Origin: Gammaproteobacteria bacterium
GTDB taxonomy: Bacteria > Pseudomonadota > Gammaproteobacteria > Steroidobacterales > Steroidobacteraceae
Reading direction: 5' to 3'
DNA: 34,651 nucleotides
NCBI GenBank assembly: GCA_025357835.1
Contig: JANYLM010000015.1
Coordinates: 1 to 34,651 of the forward strand
In this document: one piece after another, positions 17,298-24,648 of the stretch
Layout of the letters: each line of letters starts with the position of its first letter
Position numbering within the stretch: position 1 is the first letter of the stretch
Notes under the pieces: generated by a model
The model's input: the letters and a program-made list of their open reading frames with translations, nothing else
The model's database searches: none
What the model was told of the DNA's origin: nothing
Position numbers and translations under genes: made by a program

Positions 17298-18475
17298 TTG
17301 ATGCTCCCGGCCAGCTCGAAGATGGGGAAGTACATCAGCACCACGATGACCCCGATAATCAAGCCGATGACCGTCATCAACACAGGTTCGATCAACCGCG
17401 TCATGAATCCCACCCAGCGGCCGAGTTCGTCATCGTAGAACGCGGCGATACGTTCCATCATTTCGCCCATGTTGCCGCTTCGCTCGCCCACCCGAAGCAT
17501 GCGGGCGGCCACCGGCGTGGTCAGCCCGTGATGCTGCAAGGAGTTGGCGATCGACTGTCCCTCGCGCACCGCGAGCGTTGCGGCGGCGAGCGCAGGCCGC
17601 ATTGCCGCGCTGAGCAATCCCGCCGACATGTCGAAGGCGCTCACGGCCGGGGTGCCGCCGCGCAGCAACATTCCCACCGTGCGATACAGCCGCGCGAGTT
17701 GATATATCCGCAGCTGCTGCCCCAGCGCCGGAATTCTTGCGACCTGGCGCCCGATAGCCGCACGTGTGCCCGGGCGCGAGAAGAAGTATCCGGCCGCAGC
17801 GAACGTGGCGCCAAAGAGCAAAAAAATGGCGAGCCCATGCGCCTGCAGCATCTGACCCCACTTCATCAGCATGCGTGAAGCAAACGGCAGTTCACTGCCC
17901 AGGTCTTCATAAATCCCGCTGAAGCGCGGAACTACGTACGCCAGCAAGAAGACCGTGACGAGGGTTCCCGCGACGGCGAGCACCGCAGGATAAATTGAGG
18001 CATTGACCAGACTCTTGCGCAGCACATCGACCTGCTGCTGGTAGGTCACATATCGGCTGAGCGCTTCGCGGATCGCGCCGCTGCGCTCGCTGGCGCGCAC
18101 GGTGGCAACGTAAAGAGGCGGAAAACTACCCGGCAATTCCGCCAGTGACGTCGACAGCGTCTGGCCCTCGAATAGCCGGTTGCGGATTTGCTCGAGCGTG
18201 CGCTTGATGCCCACATCGGCTTCTTTCTCCGATAGCGTTTCAATCGACTCGGTAAGCGACAATCCCGCATCGAGCAGCGCCACCAGTTCTTGCGTGAAGT
18301 TCACTAGCGGAACACGCGCCGGCTTTGCTTCGCGCCAGGTGCGATTCGCCGTGATCGCCACCACCTGCAGTCCGCGTTCGAACAGCTGGCGGCGCGCATC
18401 GGCTTCGTCCGCCGCGCTGACCGGCAAAACCAGTATGCCGTTATCAGAACCGAAAGCCTTGGCGCGAAATTCCAC
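17294..18475 (-). CDS. gspF: T2SS inner-membrane platform protein GspF
   Basis: 393 aa, typical family length. The GTG start at 18475 lies six nt after the GspG stop. Two T2SSF domains are visible, each starting with a soluble helical part (FTQELVALLDAGLSLTESIETLSE near 60-85; YRTVGMLLRGGTPAVSAFDMSAG in the second half) and ending in membrane helices (SIYPAVLAVAGTLVTVFLLAYVVP; GLAIFLLFGATFAAAGYFF; a C-terminal MTVIGLIIGVIVVLMYFPIF). The conserved GERSGNMGEMMERIA stretch is present. It is the polytopic platform that interacts with GspE. Confidence 0.95.
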   Translation of the reverse strand: MEFRAKAFGSDNGILVLPVSAADEADARRQLFERGLQVVAITANRTWREAKPARVPLVNFTQELVALLDAGLSLTESIETLSEKEADVGIKRTLEQIRNRLFEGQTLSTSLAELPGSFPPLYVATVRASERSGAIREALSRYVTYQQQVDVLRKSLVNASIYPAVLAVAGTLVTVFLLAYVVPRFSGIYEDLGSELPFASRMLMKWGQMLQAHGLAIFLLFGATFAAAGYFFSRPGTRAAIGRQVARIPALGQQLRIYQLARLYRTVGMLLRGGTPAVSAFDMSAGLLSAAMRPALAAATLAVREGQSIANSLQHHGLTTPVAARMLRVGERSGNMGEMMERIAAFYDDELGRWVGFMTRLIEPVLMTVIGLIIGVIVVLMYFPIFELAGSIK

Positions 18476-18481
18476 AGGCGG

Positions 18482-18937
18482 CTACCAGTTGGTCAAATCC
18501 GCGTTTTCGCCGGTGCCGCCGGGCCGCCCGTCCTTTCCGTAGGACATCAGGTCGATATCGTTATTGTGCGTACCGGGGCTCGCGTATACATAGGGGTGGG
18601 CCCATGGATCGAGCGGCACCGCCTTCTTGAGATAGGGCCCCGCCCAATTCGGCTCGTTGATTGGTGCGTTCACCAGCGAATCCAGCCCCTCCTCCGTAGT
18701 CGGGTAGCGCCCCATGTCGATACGATATTGATCCAGCGCCTTTTCCAAGGCATCGATCTGCGAGCGGGCCACTTTGACCTGCGACTTGCCGACCTGGGCG
18801 AAGTAGCGCGGCGCGACCAGTCCGGCCAGCAATCCGATGATCACCATGACTACCAACAGCTCGAGGAGGGTGAAGCCCGGCTGTCTGGCGCTGCAGCCTG
18901 CGCGGCCAGCGCCGGGGCGATGCATCAACTGGCGCAT
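18482..18937 (-). CDS. gspG: Major pseudopilin GspG
   Basis: 151 aa from ATG 18937 (GGAG ten nt upstream), which overlaps the kinase gene by 13 nt; the frame extends to 18979. After a basic leader ending QPG, the mature N-terminus is FTLLELLVVMVIIGLLAGLVAPRYF with Glu5. The C-terminal domain is a textbook GspG: YRIDMGRYPTTEEGLDSLV, PLDPWAHPYVY and a terminal DIDLMSYGKDGRPGGTGENADLTNW, which carries the Asp ligands of the GspG calcium site. It should form the pseudopilus shaft. It is the most canonical of the four pseudopilins in the operon. Confidence 0.95.
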   Translation of the reverse strand: MRQLMHRPGAGRAGCSARQPGFTLLELLVVMVIIGLLAGLVAPRYFAQVGKSQVKVARSQIDALEKALDQYRIDMGRYPTTEEGLDSLVNAPINEPNWAGPYLKKAVPLDPWAHPYVYASPGTHNNDIDLMSYGKDGRPGGTGENADLTNW

Positions 18938-20196
18938 AACAGTAGATCTCCGCTGGTGTTTTCCGGGGCGATGGGCCAAAGCACCGTCAATTGGGTGCCG
19001 CCGCCGGGGGAGGTGGTGAGCGAGAACTCCCCGCCCGAGGCAGCCGCCCGTTCGCGCATACCGCGCAAACCGTGACCGTGCCGCAAAGATTCTCCGTCCG
19101 GGTCGAACCCCATGCCATTGTCGGTAATGTCGGCACGCAAAGCGTTATTTTCTCGGCATATGGAAACGGCCACCCGCGTGGCCTTCGAATGCCGAGCGAC
19201 ATTGTTCAGCGACTCTTGAACGGTACGAAACAGCGTTGTGCCCAGCGGCTCTTGAATATCCGCGTCGGTCACATGAAGATTGATCTCTACGTCGATGCCG
19301 CAGAATACCTCGCCCCATTCACGACAAAGCCAGCGGATGGCCGACACGGCGCCCAATCCGTCCAGCAGCGCGGGCCGCAAATTCTCCGAAATCGTGCGCA
19401 CTTCCTCGATGGTGTGCTGCACGTATTCGACCGTCTTGTTCAGGACGTGCAGGGGACTTCCCAATTTAGGGGTTGCGAGCATTTGCAGCGCCCGCTCGAG
19501 CGAATACTTGATTGCACTGAGCGACTGTCCCACGGCATCGTGCAGGTCCTGGGCGATTCGCTTGCGCTCGACTTCCTGCGCCTTCATGAGCTGCTCTGAG
19601 AGAAGACTGAGTTCGTTGCGGGAATTTCGCAGGGAATTTTCCGCCAGTTCACGCCGAGTAACCTCGGATCTGAGACCGCGGACCGCGCTCAGTAGCTCCT
19701 GGGTGCGCTCACGCACCCGCAATTCCAACTCTTGATTCAGGAAACGCTGGCCCTCCTGCGCACTTCGCAACAGCGTTATGTCGGACGCCATGAATACTGC
19801 GTAGTTGGTCTGGCCGGCGGAAGGATCATCGAGCGAGTTCGGCATGAGCTTCAGCTCGATCTTAACGGTCTTGTCCAGCAGCTCGTCCGTCAATTCAAAT
19901 TCGCTGACCGCCGTTCGCGTGAGTGCATTCCATGCGGTGTCCAGGGCGGTGCGCAGAGGGCAGGACGCGGACCGGCAATCTCGGTGCAGCAACTCATGGA
20001 GGCCGAGGCCCAGGACGCCGCGGACCGGCGAGGTCAACCAACGTTCCACCACCAGGTTGGCGCGCACGATGTGGCCGTTTCGGTCCAGCAAGCAGACCAT
20101 TTGAGGCAGCACGTCGGCAATGCACTGCCATTCGCGCTTGGCGCGAACGATCGCCGCACTGTGCCTGTTCCGTTCGGAAGCTTCGGACCGACCCAT
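18925..20196 (-). CDS. PAS-containing sensor histidine kinase of the HisKA_3 (NarX/UhpB-like) type
   Basis: 423 aa from ATG 20196 (GGGGT a few nt upstream); a GTG at 20223 is possible. There is no signal peptide or membrane helix, so it is probably cytoplasmic. An N-terminal PAS domain (about 22-145) carries the cluster H71-x2-C74-x4-C79, a possible metal or redox site. A coiled coil (about 145-205) leads to the HisKA_3 box ERKRIAQDLHDAVGQSLSAIKY with phosphoacceptor His219, then a HATPase with ESLNNVARHSKA (N box), DNGMGFDPDG (G1) and GHGLRGMRERA (G2). Such kinases normally pair with LuxR/NarL-type regulators; none is in the window. It is the first gene of the T2SS operon, so it likely senses the condition that calls for secretion. 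Confidence 0.92.
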   Translation of the reverse strand: MGRSEASERNRHSAAIVRAKREWQCIADVLPQMVCLLDRNGHIVRANLVVERWLTSPVRGVLGLGLHELLHRDCRSASCPLRTALDTAWNALTRTAVSEFELTDELLDKTVKIELKLMPNSLDDPSAGQTNYAVFMASDITLLRSAQEGQRFLNQELELRVRERTQELLSAVRGLRSEVTRRELAENSLRNSRNELSLLSEQLMKAQEVERKRIAQDLHDAVGQSLSAIKYSLERALQMLATPKLGSPLHVLNKTVEYVQHTIEEVRTISENLRPALLDGLGAVSAIRWLCREWGEVFCGIDVEINLHVTDADIQEPLGTTLFRTVQESLNNVARHSKATRVAVSICRENNALRADITDNGMGFDPDGESLRHGHGLRGMRERAAASGGEFSLTTSPGGGTQLTVLWPIAPENTSGDLLLCAS

Positions 20197-20298
20197 CGAG
20201 ACACCCCACAGCGTAGCCTGCACCCATGGTCAGTCAATGCAGCGGCCACCGACAGTGGGCCAGCGCTCTAGGCTCGCCGGGGAGAATCCTGTAGCGGG

Positions 20299-20319
20299 TA
20301 GGGTATAGCTGTAGTTACC
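20299..20319 (+). promoter_or_regulatory. Candidate shared operator, copy 2 (upstream of kinase/T2SS operon)
   Basis: Element TAGGGTATAG followed by CTGTAGTTACC. GGGTA (20301-20305) and TACCC (20316-20320) form an inverted repeat spaced by 10 nt. It is 103 bp upstream of the kinase ATG and overlaps the stop codon of the transglycosylase gene. The 11-mer CTGTAGTTACC recurs exactly in copy 4. A CTGTAG also precedes it at 20289-20294, mirroring copy 1. Confidence 0.55.
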
Positions 20320-20944
20320 CCGGCTCGGCGGCGCGTTCCTTCGCCATCAGGGCCCGATACACTTTGAGAACGCTGGGCACGTACTGCAGCGTCTCTTTGA
20401 AGGGCGGAATATGTTTGCCATAACGGGCAACGGCGCCCTCTCCCGCGTTATAGGCGGCCAGCGCCAGCTCGGTATTGCTATCGAAGAGTGTCAGCAAGTC
20501 ACCCAGGTAATGCACGCCGGCGCGGATATTCTGACCGGGGTCGTAGCTGTCGGCGACTCCGTAGCGCCGTGCCGTTTCGGGCAGCAGCTGCATCAATCCC
20601 ACGGCACCGCGCTTCGAAACGGCGCGCGGATTGAACCCAGATTCCACTACAATGAGCGCCCTGATAAGGGCCGGCTGAACAGTGTTAGCCGCTGCAGCTG
20701 TTTCGATAATCGAGTCGTAAATTGATGATTTCGCTAGCCAATTACCCACCTTTCCGGATGCGGCAGAGGCCGTCCCCGACGCGGGCGACGCGATCAAAAG
20801 GCGATACCGCGTATCGGCAGGCACATTGCTGAAGTGCGCCACGCCTTGCGCGTCGGTATAGACATATACATCGGCGCGACATTGGCCGGCGCTTAACGAA
20901 CCCAACAGTCCAATCGACAGGGCGGCTATGTATCGAAAAGCCAT
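20315..20944 (-). CDS. Lytic transglycosylase (DUF4124-like N-terminus plus SLT domain)
   Basis: 209 aa. A signal peptide (about 1-24, ends CRA-DVY) is followed by a DUF4124-like segment (VYVYTDAQGVAHFSNVPAD) and a family-1 SLT lysozyme-like domain (about 75-200). The catalytic Glu101 lies in VESGFNPRAVS, with GAVGLMQLLPETARRYGV and AALAAYNAGEGAVARYG downstream; all signature motifs are present. It cleaves peptidoglycan in the periplasm and, beside a secretion-system operon, probably opens the wall for assembly of the secretin complex. A copy of the shared operator lies 38 bp upstream of its start. Confidence 0.93.
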   Translation of the reverse strand: MAFRYIAALSIGLLGSLSAGQCRADVYVYTDAQGVAHFSNVPADTRYRLLIASPASGTASAASGKVGNWLAKSSIYDSIIETAAAANTVQPALIRALIVVESGFNPRAVSKRGAVGLMQLLPETARRYGVADSYDPGQNIRAGVHYLGDLLTLFDSNTELALAAYNAGEGAVARYGKHIPPFKETLQYVPSVLKVYRALMAKERAAEPG

Positions 20945-20981
20945 CTACCCTGTTTACGCCACTGTGCGCCGCTCGGGCCAG

Positions 20982-21002
20982 TAGGCAAACACGGTAGTTC
21001 GG
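20982..21002 (+). promoter_or_regulatory. Candidate shared operator, copy 3 (upstream of transglycosylase)
   Basis: Element TAGGCAAACA followed by CGGTAGTTCGG, closest to copy 4 (18 of 21 positions). It lies in the 69-nt gap between the response regulator stop and the transglycosylase start, 38 bp before the latter, a position compatible with control of that promoter. Confidence 0.5.
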
Positions 21003-21013
21003 AGCCTATCGGG

Positions 21014-21421
21014 TCAGGCGTGGCCGACTCCCAATACCTGCTCGACGGCCCGAATCAACTCTCTGGATTCGAAAGGCTTGGTCAGAATCCGATGGGCGCC
21101 GGCTCGCTCGGCCGCTGCAAGGTATGCCGAAGTCGTGATCGCATTGGGCTGGTAGGCCGTGATGCCGAAGTTTCCGCCCCCAGAAATCGCGATGATTCGC
21201 ACAGCCGGGAACTCCTTACGAATAAATTCAATGGCCTCAACGCCATTGATTTTCGGCATGATGATGTCGGTAATGACAACGTCCGCTGTGCTGCGCCTCA
21301 GTTCCTCCAAAGCGCCTCCGGCAGTATCTGTGACTCGGACCGAATACCCGGCGCGATCGAGCACTCGTTTGATGGCATCTCGCACATCGATCTCATCATC
21401 GACGACAAGCACGTTTTGCAT
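21014..21421 (-). CDS. Single-domain response regulator (CheY-like receiver)
   Basis: 135 aa consisting only of a receiver domain. Acidic pocket D8/D9, phospho-acceptor D52 in VVITDIIMPKING, switch Ser80 (IIAISGGG) and Lys115 (ILTKPFES) are all present. There is no output domain, so it acts by protein contact or in a phosphorelay. The start ATG has GAGG five nt upstream and lies seven nt after the stop of the histidine kinase gene, making the two a likely pair. Confidence 0.92.
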   Translation of the reverse strand: MQNVLVVDDEIDVRDAIKRVLDRAGYSVRVTDTAGGALEELRRSTADVVITDIIMPKINGVEAIEFIRKEFPAVRIIAISGGGNFGITAYQPNAITTSAYLAAAERAGAHRILTKPFESRELIRAVEQVLGVGHA

Positions 21422-21428
21422 TTTCGCC

Positions 21429-22331
21429 TCACGCCACCGGCGCTACGCACTCTGCGGATAGGTGTAGAGATCGAATGGCAGGGAAAAATATTCTGAACGT
21501 CGATCCCTTGCCAGGTTCCGTCGTCACGGAGATAGTAGCACCGAAACTCTCGACGATGCCGTGCACCGCGGACAATCCCAGTCCGGTACCCTGACCCACC
21601 GAACGAGTCGTAAAAAATGGCTCGAATATACGTTCCACCGTGACCGCGTCCATGCCGTGACCGGTATCGCTGACCCACAATTCGACGCGCGCACCGCAGT
21701 CCCCTGCCAGCGGAGAAATCTCGTGATATCGAAGTCCGATCGTCAAAACGCCTTGGGCTCCTTGCATCGCCTGGTAGGCGTTGGTGCACAGGTTGATCAC
21801 CAACTGCACGGCAAGCGTCCCATCCGCTTTGACCAATGGAATGACTTCGCCGATGTCGGTGCGGATCTCGATGCTCGGTGGCGCAAGCGCTGAGAAAAGA
21901 TTGAGGCCCTCGGTGATCGAGGTCCGTAGATCGACGAGGGCGAGCTTCACATCGCCGAGATCACGACTGAAAGTCAGGATTTTTTTGACCACGTCTTTTG
22001 CGCGTAGCGCCGCGGCCAGCACACGCTCGAGATCCGACCGCGAGGCACTGGAATCCGGCAGTTCCTGCAGTGCGCTATCGGTGAACAAAATGATGGGAAC
22101 CAGCACATTGTTGAATTCGTGAGCGATACCGCCGGCAAGCGTTCCGCCGGTTTCCAGCGGGCGGGTGATGGCTGTCTGCAGATAGTGGCCGTGATGGTGT
22201 TCGGTATTCCAAGCGCTGGCGGGCTGATGAAAGCGGCCCACCCACAGCACAGTCTCGGGAACAAACTCGAAACCGAACTGCAGGCGTTCGAGATCCCGTT
22301 CGTCCGGGGTAACGTAGAACTCGCCGAACAC
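21429..22331 (-). CDS. Histidine kinase core fused to an outer-membrane-barrel-like N-terminal fragment (chimeric)
   Basis: 300 aa from GTG 22331; the frame is open without a good start back to the TAA at 22425-22427. From residue 62 on it is an NtrB/HisKA-type kinase: GTLAGGIAHEFNNVL with His71, N box LVINLCTNAYQAM, G1 VSDTGHGMD, F box IFEPFFTT and G2 GQGTGLGLSAVHGIV. Residues 1-58 (and about 30 codons upstream) do not look like a sensor. RFRVFGEFYV..DLERLQFGFEF..VLWVGRFHQPASAWNTEHHHG..LQTAITRP resembles the beta-strand-rich N-terminal part of an outer-membrane barrel family. The switch falls near residues 58-60 (about 22155-22160). No signal peptide is present. It may be a functional soluble kinase started at an internal codon, or a decayed fusion. 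Confidence 0.75.
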   Translation of the reverse strand: MFGEFYVTPDERDLERLQFGFEFVPETVLWVGRFHQPASAWNTEHHHGHYLQTAITRPLETGGTLAGGIAHEFNNVLVPIILFTDSALQELPDSSASRSDLERVLAAALRAKDVVKKILTFSRDLGDVKLALVDLRTSITEGLNLFSALAPPSIEIRTDIGEVIPLVKADGTLAVQLVINLCTNAYQAMQGAQGVLTIGLRYHEISPLAGDCGARVELWVSDTGHGMDAVTVERIFEPFFTTRSVGQGTGLGLSAVHGIVESFGATISVTTEPGKGSTFRIFFPAIRSLHLSAECVAPVA

Positions 22332-22556
22332 CCTGAAGCGACGCTGCGTGAGGCCGAAGACGAAGTCTGCGCTGACCCAAGTATCGTGGTCCGCCGCATT
22401 CGTCTGTCCGGAACCATGGATTGCTTAGGTGGCAAGGAATACCTCAAATTCGTTCGACACATGTGCATGGTCGGCGAACGCTGCATTCGCCGGACACAAT
22501 GCCGATAAGGAGATACCGAGCATTATTCGCGCGGCCGCGGACCTCATGATCGTCGG

Positions 22557-23876
22557 CTAATCGCCCTTAGGGTCAGCGCCGTTCGCGGCCGCAGGCACGG
22601 AAACGATCAACCCGGTTTGACCGGTATCCGAGGCGCTTGAATCCAATGCCACGGCAGCACCCGACTCCGATCCCACGCTCAGCGGAAATGAATTCGCTCG
22701 TGGCGGCCCGACCTGCGGCGACTGGGTGTACGTCAATACATGCTCGCCCATCTGCACCCTGTCCCCATGGTGCAGCCGGTGCACCGATACGCGCCGCGCC
22801 GCCACCGTCAAGCCGTTCTGGCTTTGCAGATCCTCGATCACCGAGTATTGTGCCGTCGTCACTAATTGACAGTGATTGCGGCTGATGTAGCGGCTATCGA
22901 TTCTGACGTCGTTGCTCGAGGACCGCCCCAGGGCGATCTTGCCGATGGGCAGATCGAATTCCGCGACAACGTTTTTCTTGTGCTCGATGCGCACGTGGCC
23001 TATCAAGGATTCTGCGGCGATGGGGGCCGGGGCCACGTTGCTTTGCGCGTGCGCATTGAACTCAACCCATTGCAATTGTTTGGCCGCGCCTCGAATGTCG
23101 GAGGCGGTGACGACACTGTGGCTGCGATTGAACGCAGCCATGAGGGCGGCATCGGCCAAGGTGTTGATGAGCCGCGGTACCCCGCCCGTGAACCGCTGGA
23201 CTTCCACCAAGGCATCGTCGCCGAAAATGGCGCCGCCGAGCCATCCCGCAATGCGCAGGCGGTGTTCAACGTAACTTCGGGTTTCGTCCGCCGCCAGCGG
23301 CGCGAGCTTGATACGCAATCCCAGCTGCGTCTGTTGATCACCCAATCGGAACTTGCGAAGAGTGCCCTCCAGCGTTGTACGCGCGGCGAGAATCACTCGC
23401 AAACTGCGCCTGGCGATACCGCTTCGTCCAGGAAGGCGTAACAATTCTTCGAGCAACTCCTCGCCAAGCGCTTCGCCGTTATCCAACGCAAGCACTACCA
23501 GGCGTCCCAGCGCTGCTTGATTCGCAAGGCATGTCTCCAAGTTTGCGGCGGCGGCGCTCGATGCAGGCGCGTCGTTTTCCAACTCGGCGGTGATCGCCGC
23601 ATAGAACTCGGCAACGGAAATCTCGGGCTGGCTGATCCGAATGACGGCGCACCGATCCTGCAGCAGGCCCAATACGTCGTGAACCAGGATGGTTTTGCCG
23701 ACCCCGGCCTCTCCGCTCACCAATATGCAGCCGCCGCCGTCGGCTGACGTGCCAGCGCCAAGGGCCGCCAGCAGATCCCGCTTAGCTTCCGCTCGATCCA
23801 TGTTTTCGTAATGAAAGCGTGGATCGGCGGTCAAGCGGAACGGTAGCTGCTGCAATTTGAAGAAATCGAGATACAT
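22557..23876 (-). CDS. ExeA/GspA-type AAA ATPase fused to an FHA domain
   Basis: 439 aa from ATG 23876, which gives the family-typical start MYLDFFKLQQLPFRLTADPRF; the frame runs upstream to 23948. AAA_22-type ATPase: Walker A GEAGVGKT (55-62), Walker B-like VVLALDNGE, RVILAARTTLEGTL and a C-terminal GVPRLINTLADAALMAAF arginine-finger/lid region. A FHA domain (about 315-400) follows, with IALGRSSSNDVRI, RYISRNHCQLV and DLQSQNGLTV, then a disordered tail. GspA proteins help insert or assemble secretins through the peptidoglycan. Here the usual periplasmic peptidoglycan-binding part is absent and replaced by a phosphothreonine-reading domain, so it may instead link assembly to kinase signalling. 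No obvious SD at the chosen start. Confidence 0.88.
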   Translation of the reverse strand: MYLDFFKLQQLPFRLTADPRFHYENMDRAEAKRDLLAALGAGTSADGGGCILVSGEAGVGKTILVHDVLGLLQDRCAVIRISQPEISVAEFYAAITAELENDAPASSAAAANLETCLANQAALGRLVVLALDNGEALGEELLEELLRLPGRSGIARRSLRVILAARTTLEGTLRKFRLGDQQTQLGLRIKLAPLAADETRSYVEHRLRIAGWLGGAIFGDDALVEVQRFTGGVPRLINTLADAALMAAFNRSHSVVTASDIRGAAKQLQWVEFNAHAQSNVAPAPIAAESLIGHVRIEHKKNVVAEFDLPIGKIALGRSSSNDVRIDSRYISRNHCQLVTTAQYSVIEDLQSQNGLTVAARRVSVHRLHHGDRVQMGEHVLTYTQSPQVGPPRANSFPLSVGSESGAAVALDSSASDTGQTGLIVSVPAAANGADPKGD

Positions 23877-24091
23877 GATTGAATGATAGTCGAAGCCGGC
23901 CCCGCGGAGCGCGATATCACTATGGATAGCATATGACAATACGAACAACAGTGTAGAGATCGGCCTGCGCTGTACTCCCTGCAGCCGCAGGAGCGTAGGC
24001 GAAGTTCCTTTGCCGCGTAAAGTATGTCGGGCCTGGGCGACATCGTGGCATCCGGCGAATACGCGCTACACTTCGGCGAGGAATTAAGGCG
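23877..24091. promoter_or_regulatory. Divergent intergenic region
   Basis: 215 nt between the minus-strand ExeA-FHA gene and the plus-strand DUF2844 gene, so promoters for both should lie here. It is AT-richer near 23900-23960. It holds a short hairpin-like dyad CCTGC-AGCC-GCAGG near 23984-23997. No copy of the TAGG-N7-GTAGWT element is present. Confidence 0.45.
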
Positions 24092-24628
24092 ATGGAGGGC
24101 ATCGACATTGCCGCGGTGCAAATCACCGCAACCAGCACACTCGCATTGGAACATCATAAAGTGATTGCAGGACGCTTTAAATATTTTCTGGTGGCTATGA
24201 GCCTGGGCATGAGCCCGCTGTGCATCCAGCCGGCGAGCGCAGGACTTGGCGGCAGCGCGGCCAGCGTGCTTTCCGACACGCAGGAATTGCATGGCGTTGC
24301 GCATTCCACCGTGCTGCAGGACTACGAAGTTCACGAGATCAGTACCGATGGCGGCATGTTCGTGCGCGAGTTTCTGGACCGAAACGGTGTGGTGTTTGCC
24401 GTGGCATGGAACGCCCCGGTGGTGCCGGATTTGCGACGGCTGCTGGGCGCGAGCTTCGATGCCTACGTCAAGGCACTGACGGCATTGACGCCGGGTCTGC
24501 GCAAGTCCTTGCGGATAGCGTCGCCCGAACTGGTGGTCGAATCCGGCGGCCATATGCGCGCCTATAGCGGCCGCGCCTATCTGCCGGCCTTGGTCCCGGC
24601 AGGAACGTCGGCGGCGGATTTGCACTGA
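24092..24628 (+). CDS. DUF2844-family exported protein
   Basis: 178 aa from ATG 24092 (AAGG nearby upstream); GTG 24160 or ATG 24197 would place the signal peptide (KYFLVAMSLGMSPLCIQPASA) closer to the start and may be the real one. After cleavage the mature part begins GLGGSAASVLSDTQELHG and contains YEVHEISTDGGMFVREFLDRNGVVFAVAWNAPVVPDLRRLLGASFDAY, the characteristic DUF2844 core. The function of this family is unknown. It sits immediately before a DUF3443 gene, a pairing I recall from other proteobacteria, and is probably co-transcribed with it (20-nt gap). Confidence 0.85.
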   Translation: MEGIDIAAVQITATSTLALEHHKVIAGRFKYFLVAMSLGMSPLCIQPASAGLGGSAASVLSDTQELHGVAHSTVLQDYEVHEISTDGGMFVREFLDRNGVVFAVAWNAPVVPDLRRLLGASFDAYVKALTALTPGLRKSLRIASPELVVESGGHMRAYSGRAYLPALVPAGTSAADLH

Positions 24629-24648
24629 ACCGCTTACTCGACATCGCC

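Noticed and set aside
22430..22556. Short plus-strand frame ending GHNADKEIPSIIRAAADLMIVG, faintly like a universal stress protein end
   Set aside because: Only about 40 codons with no start or rest of the domain; could be a gene remnant, but similarity is too weak to call.
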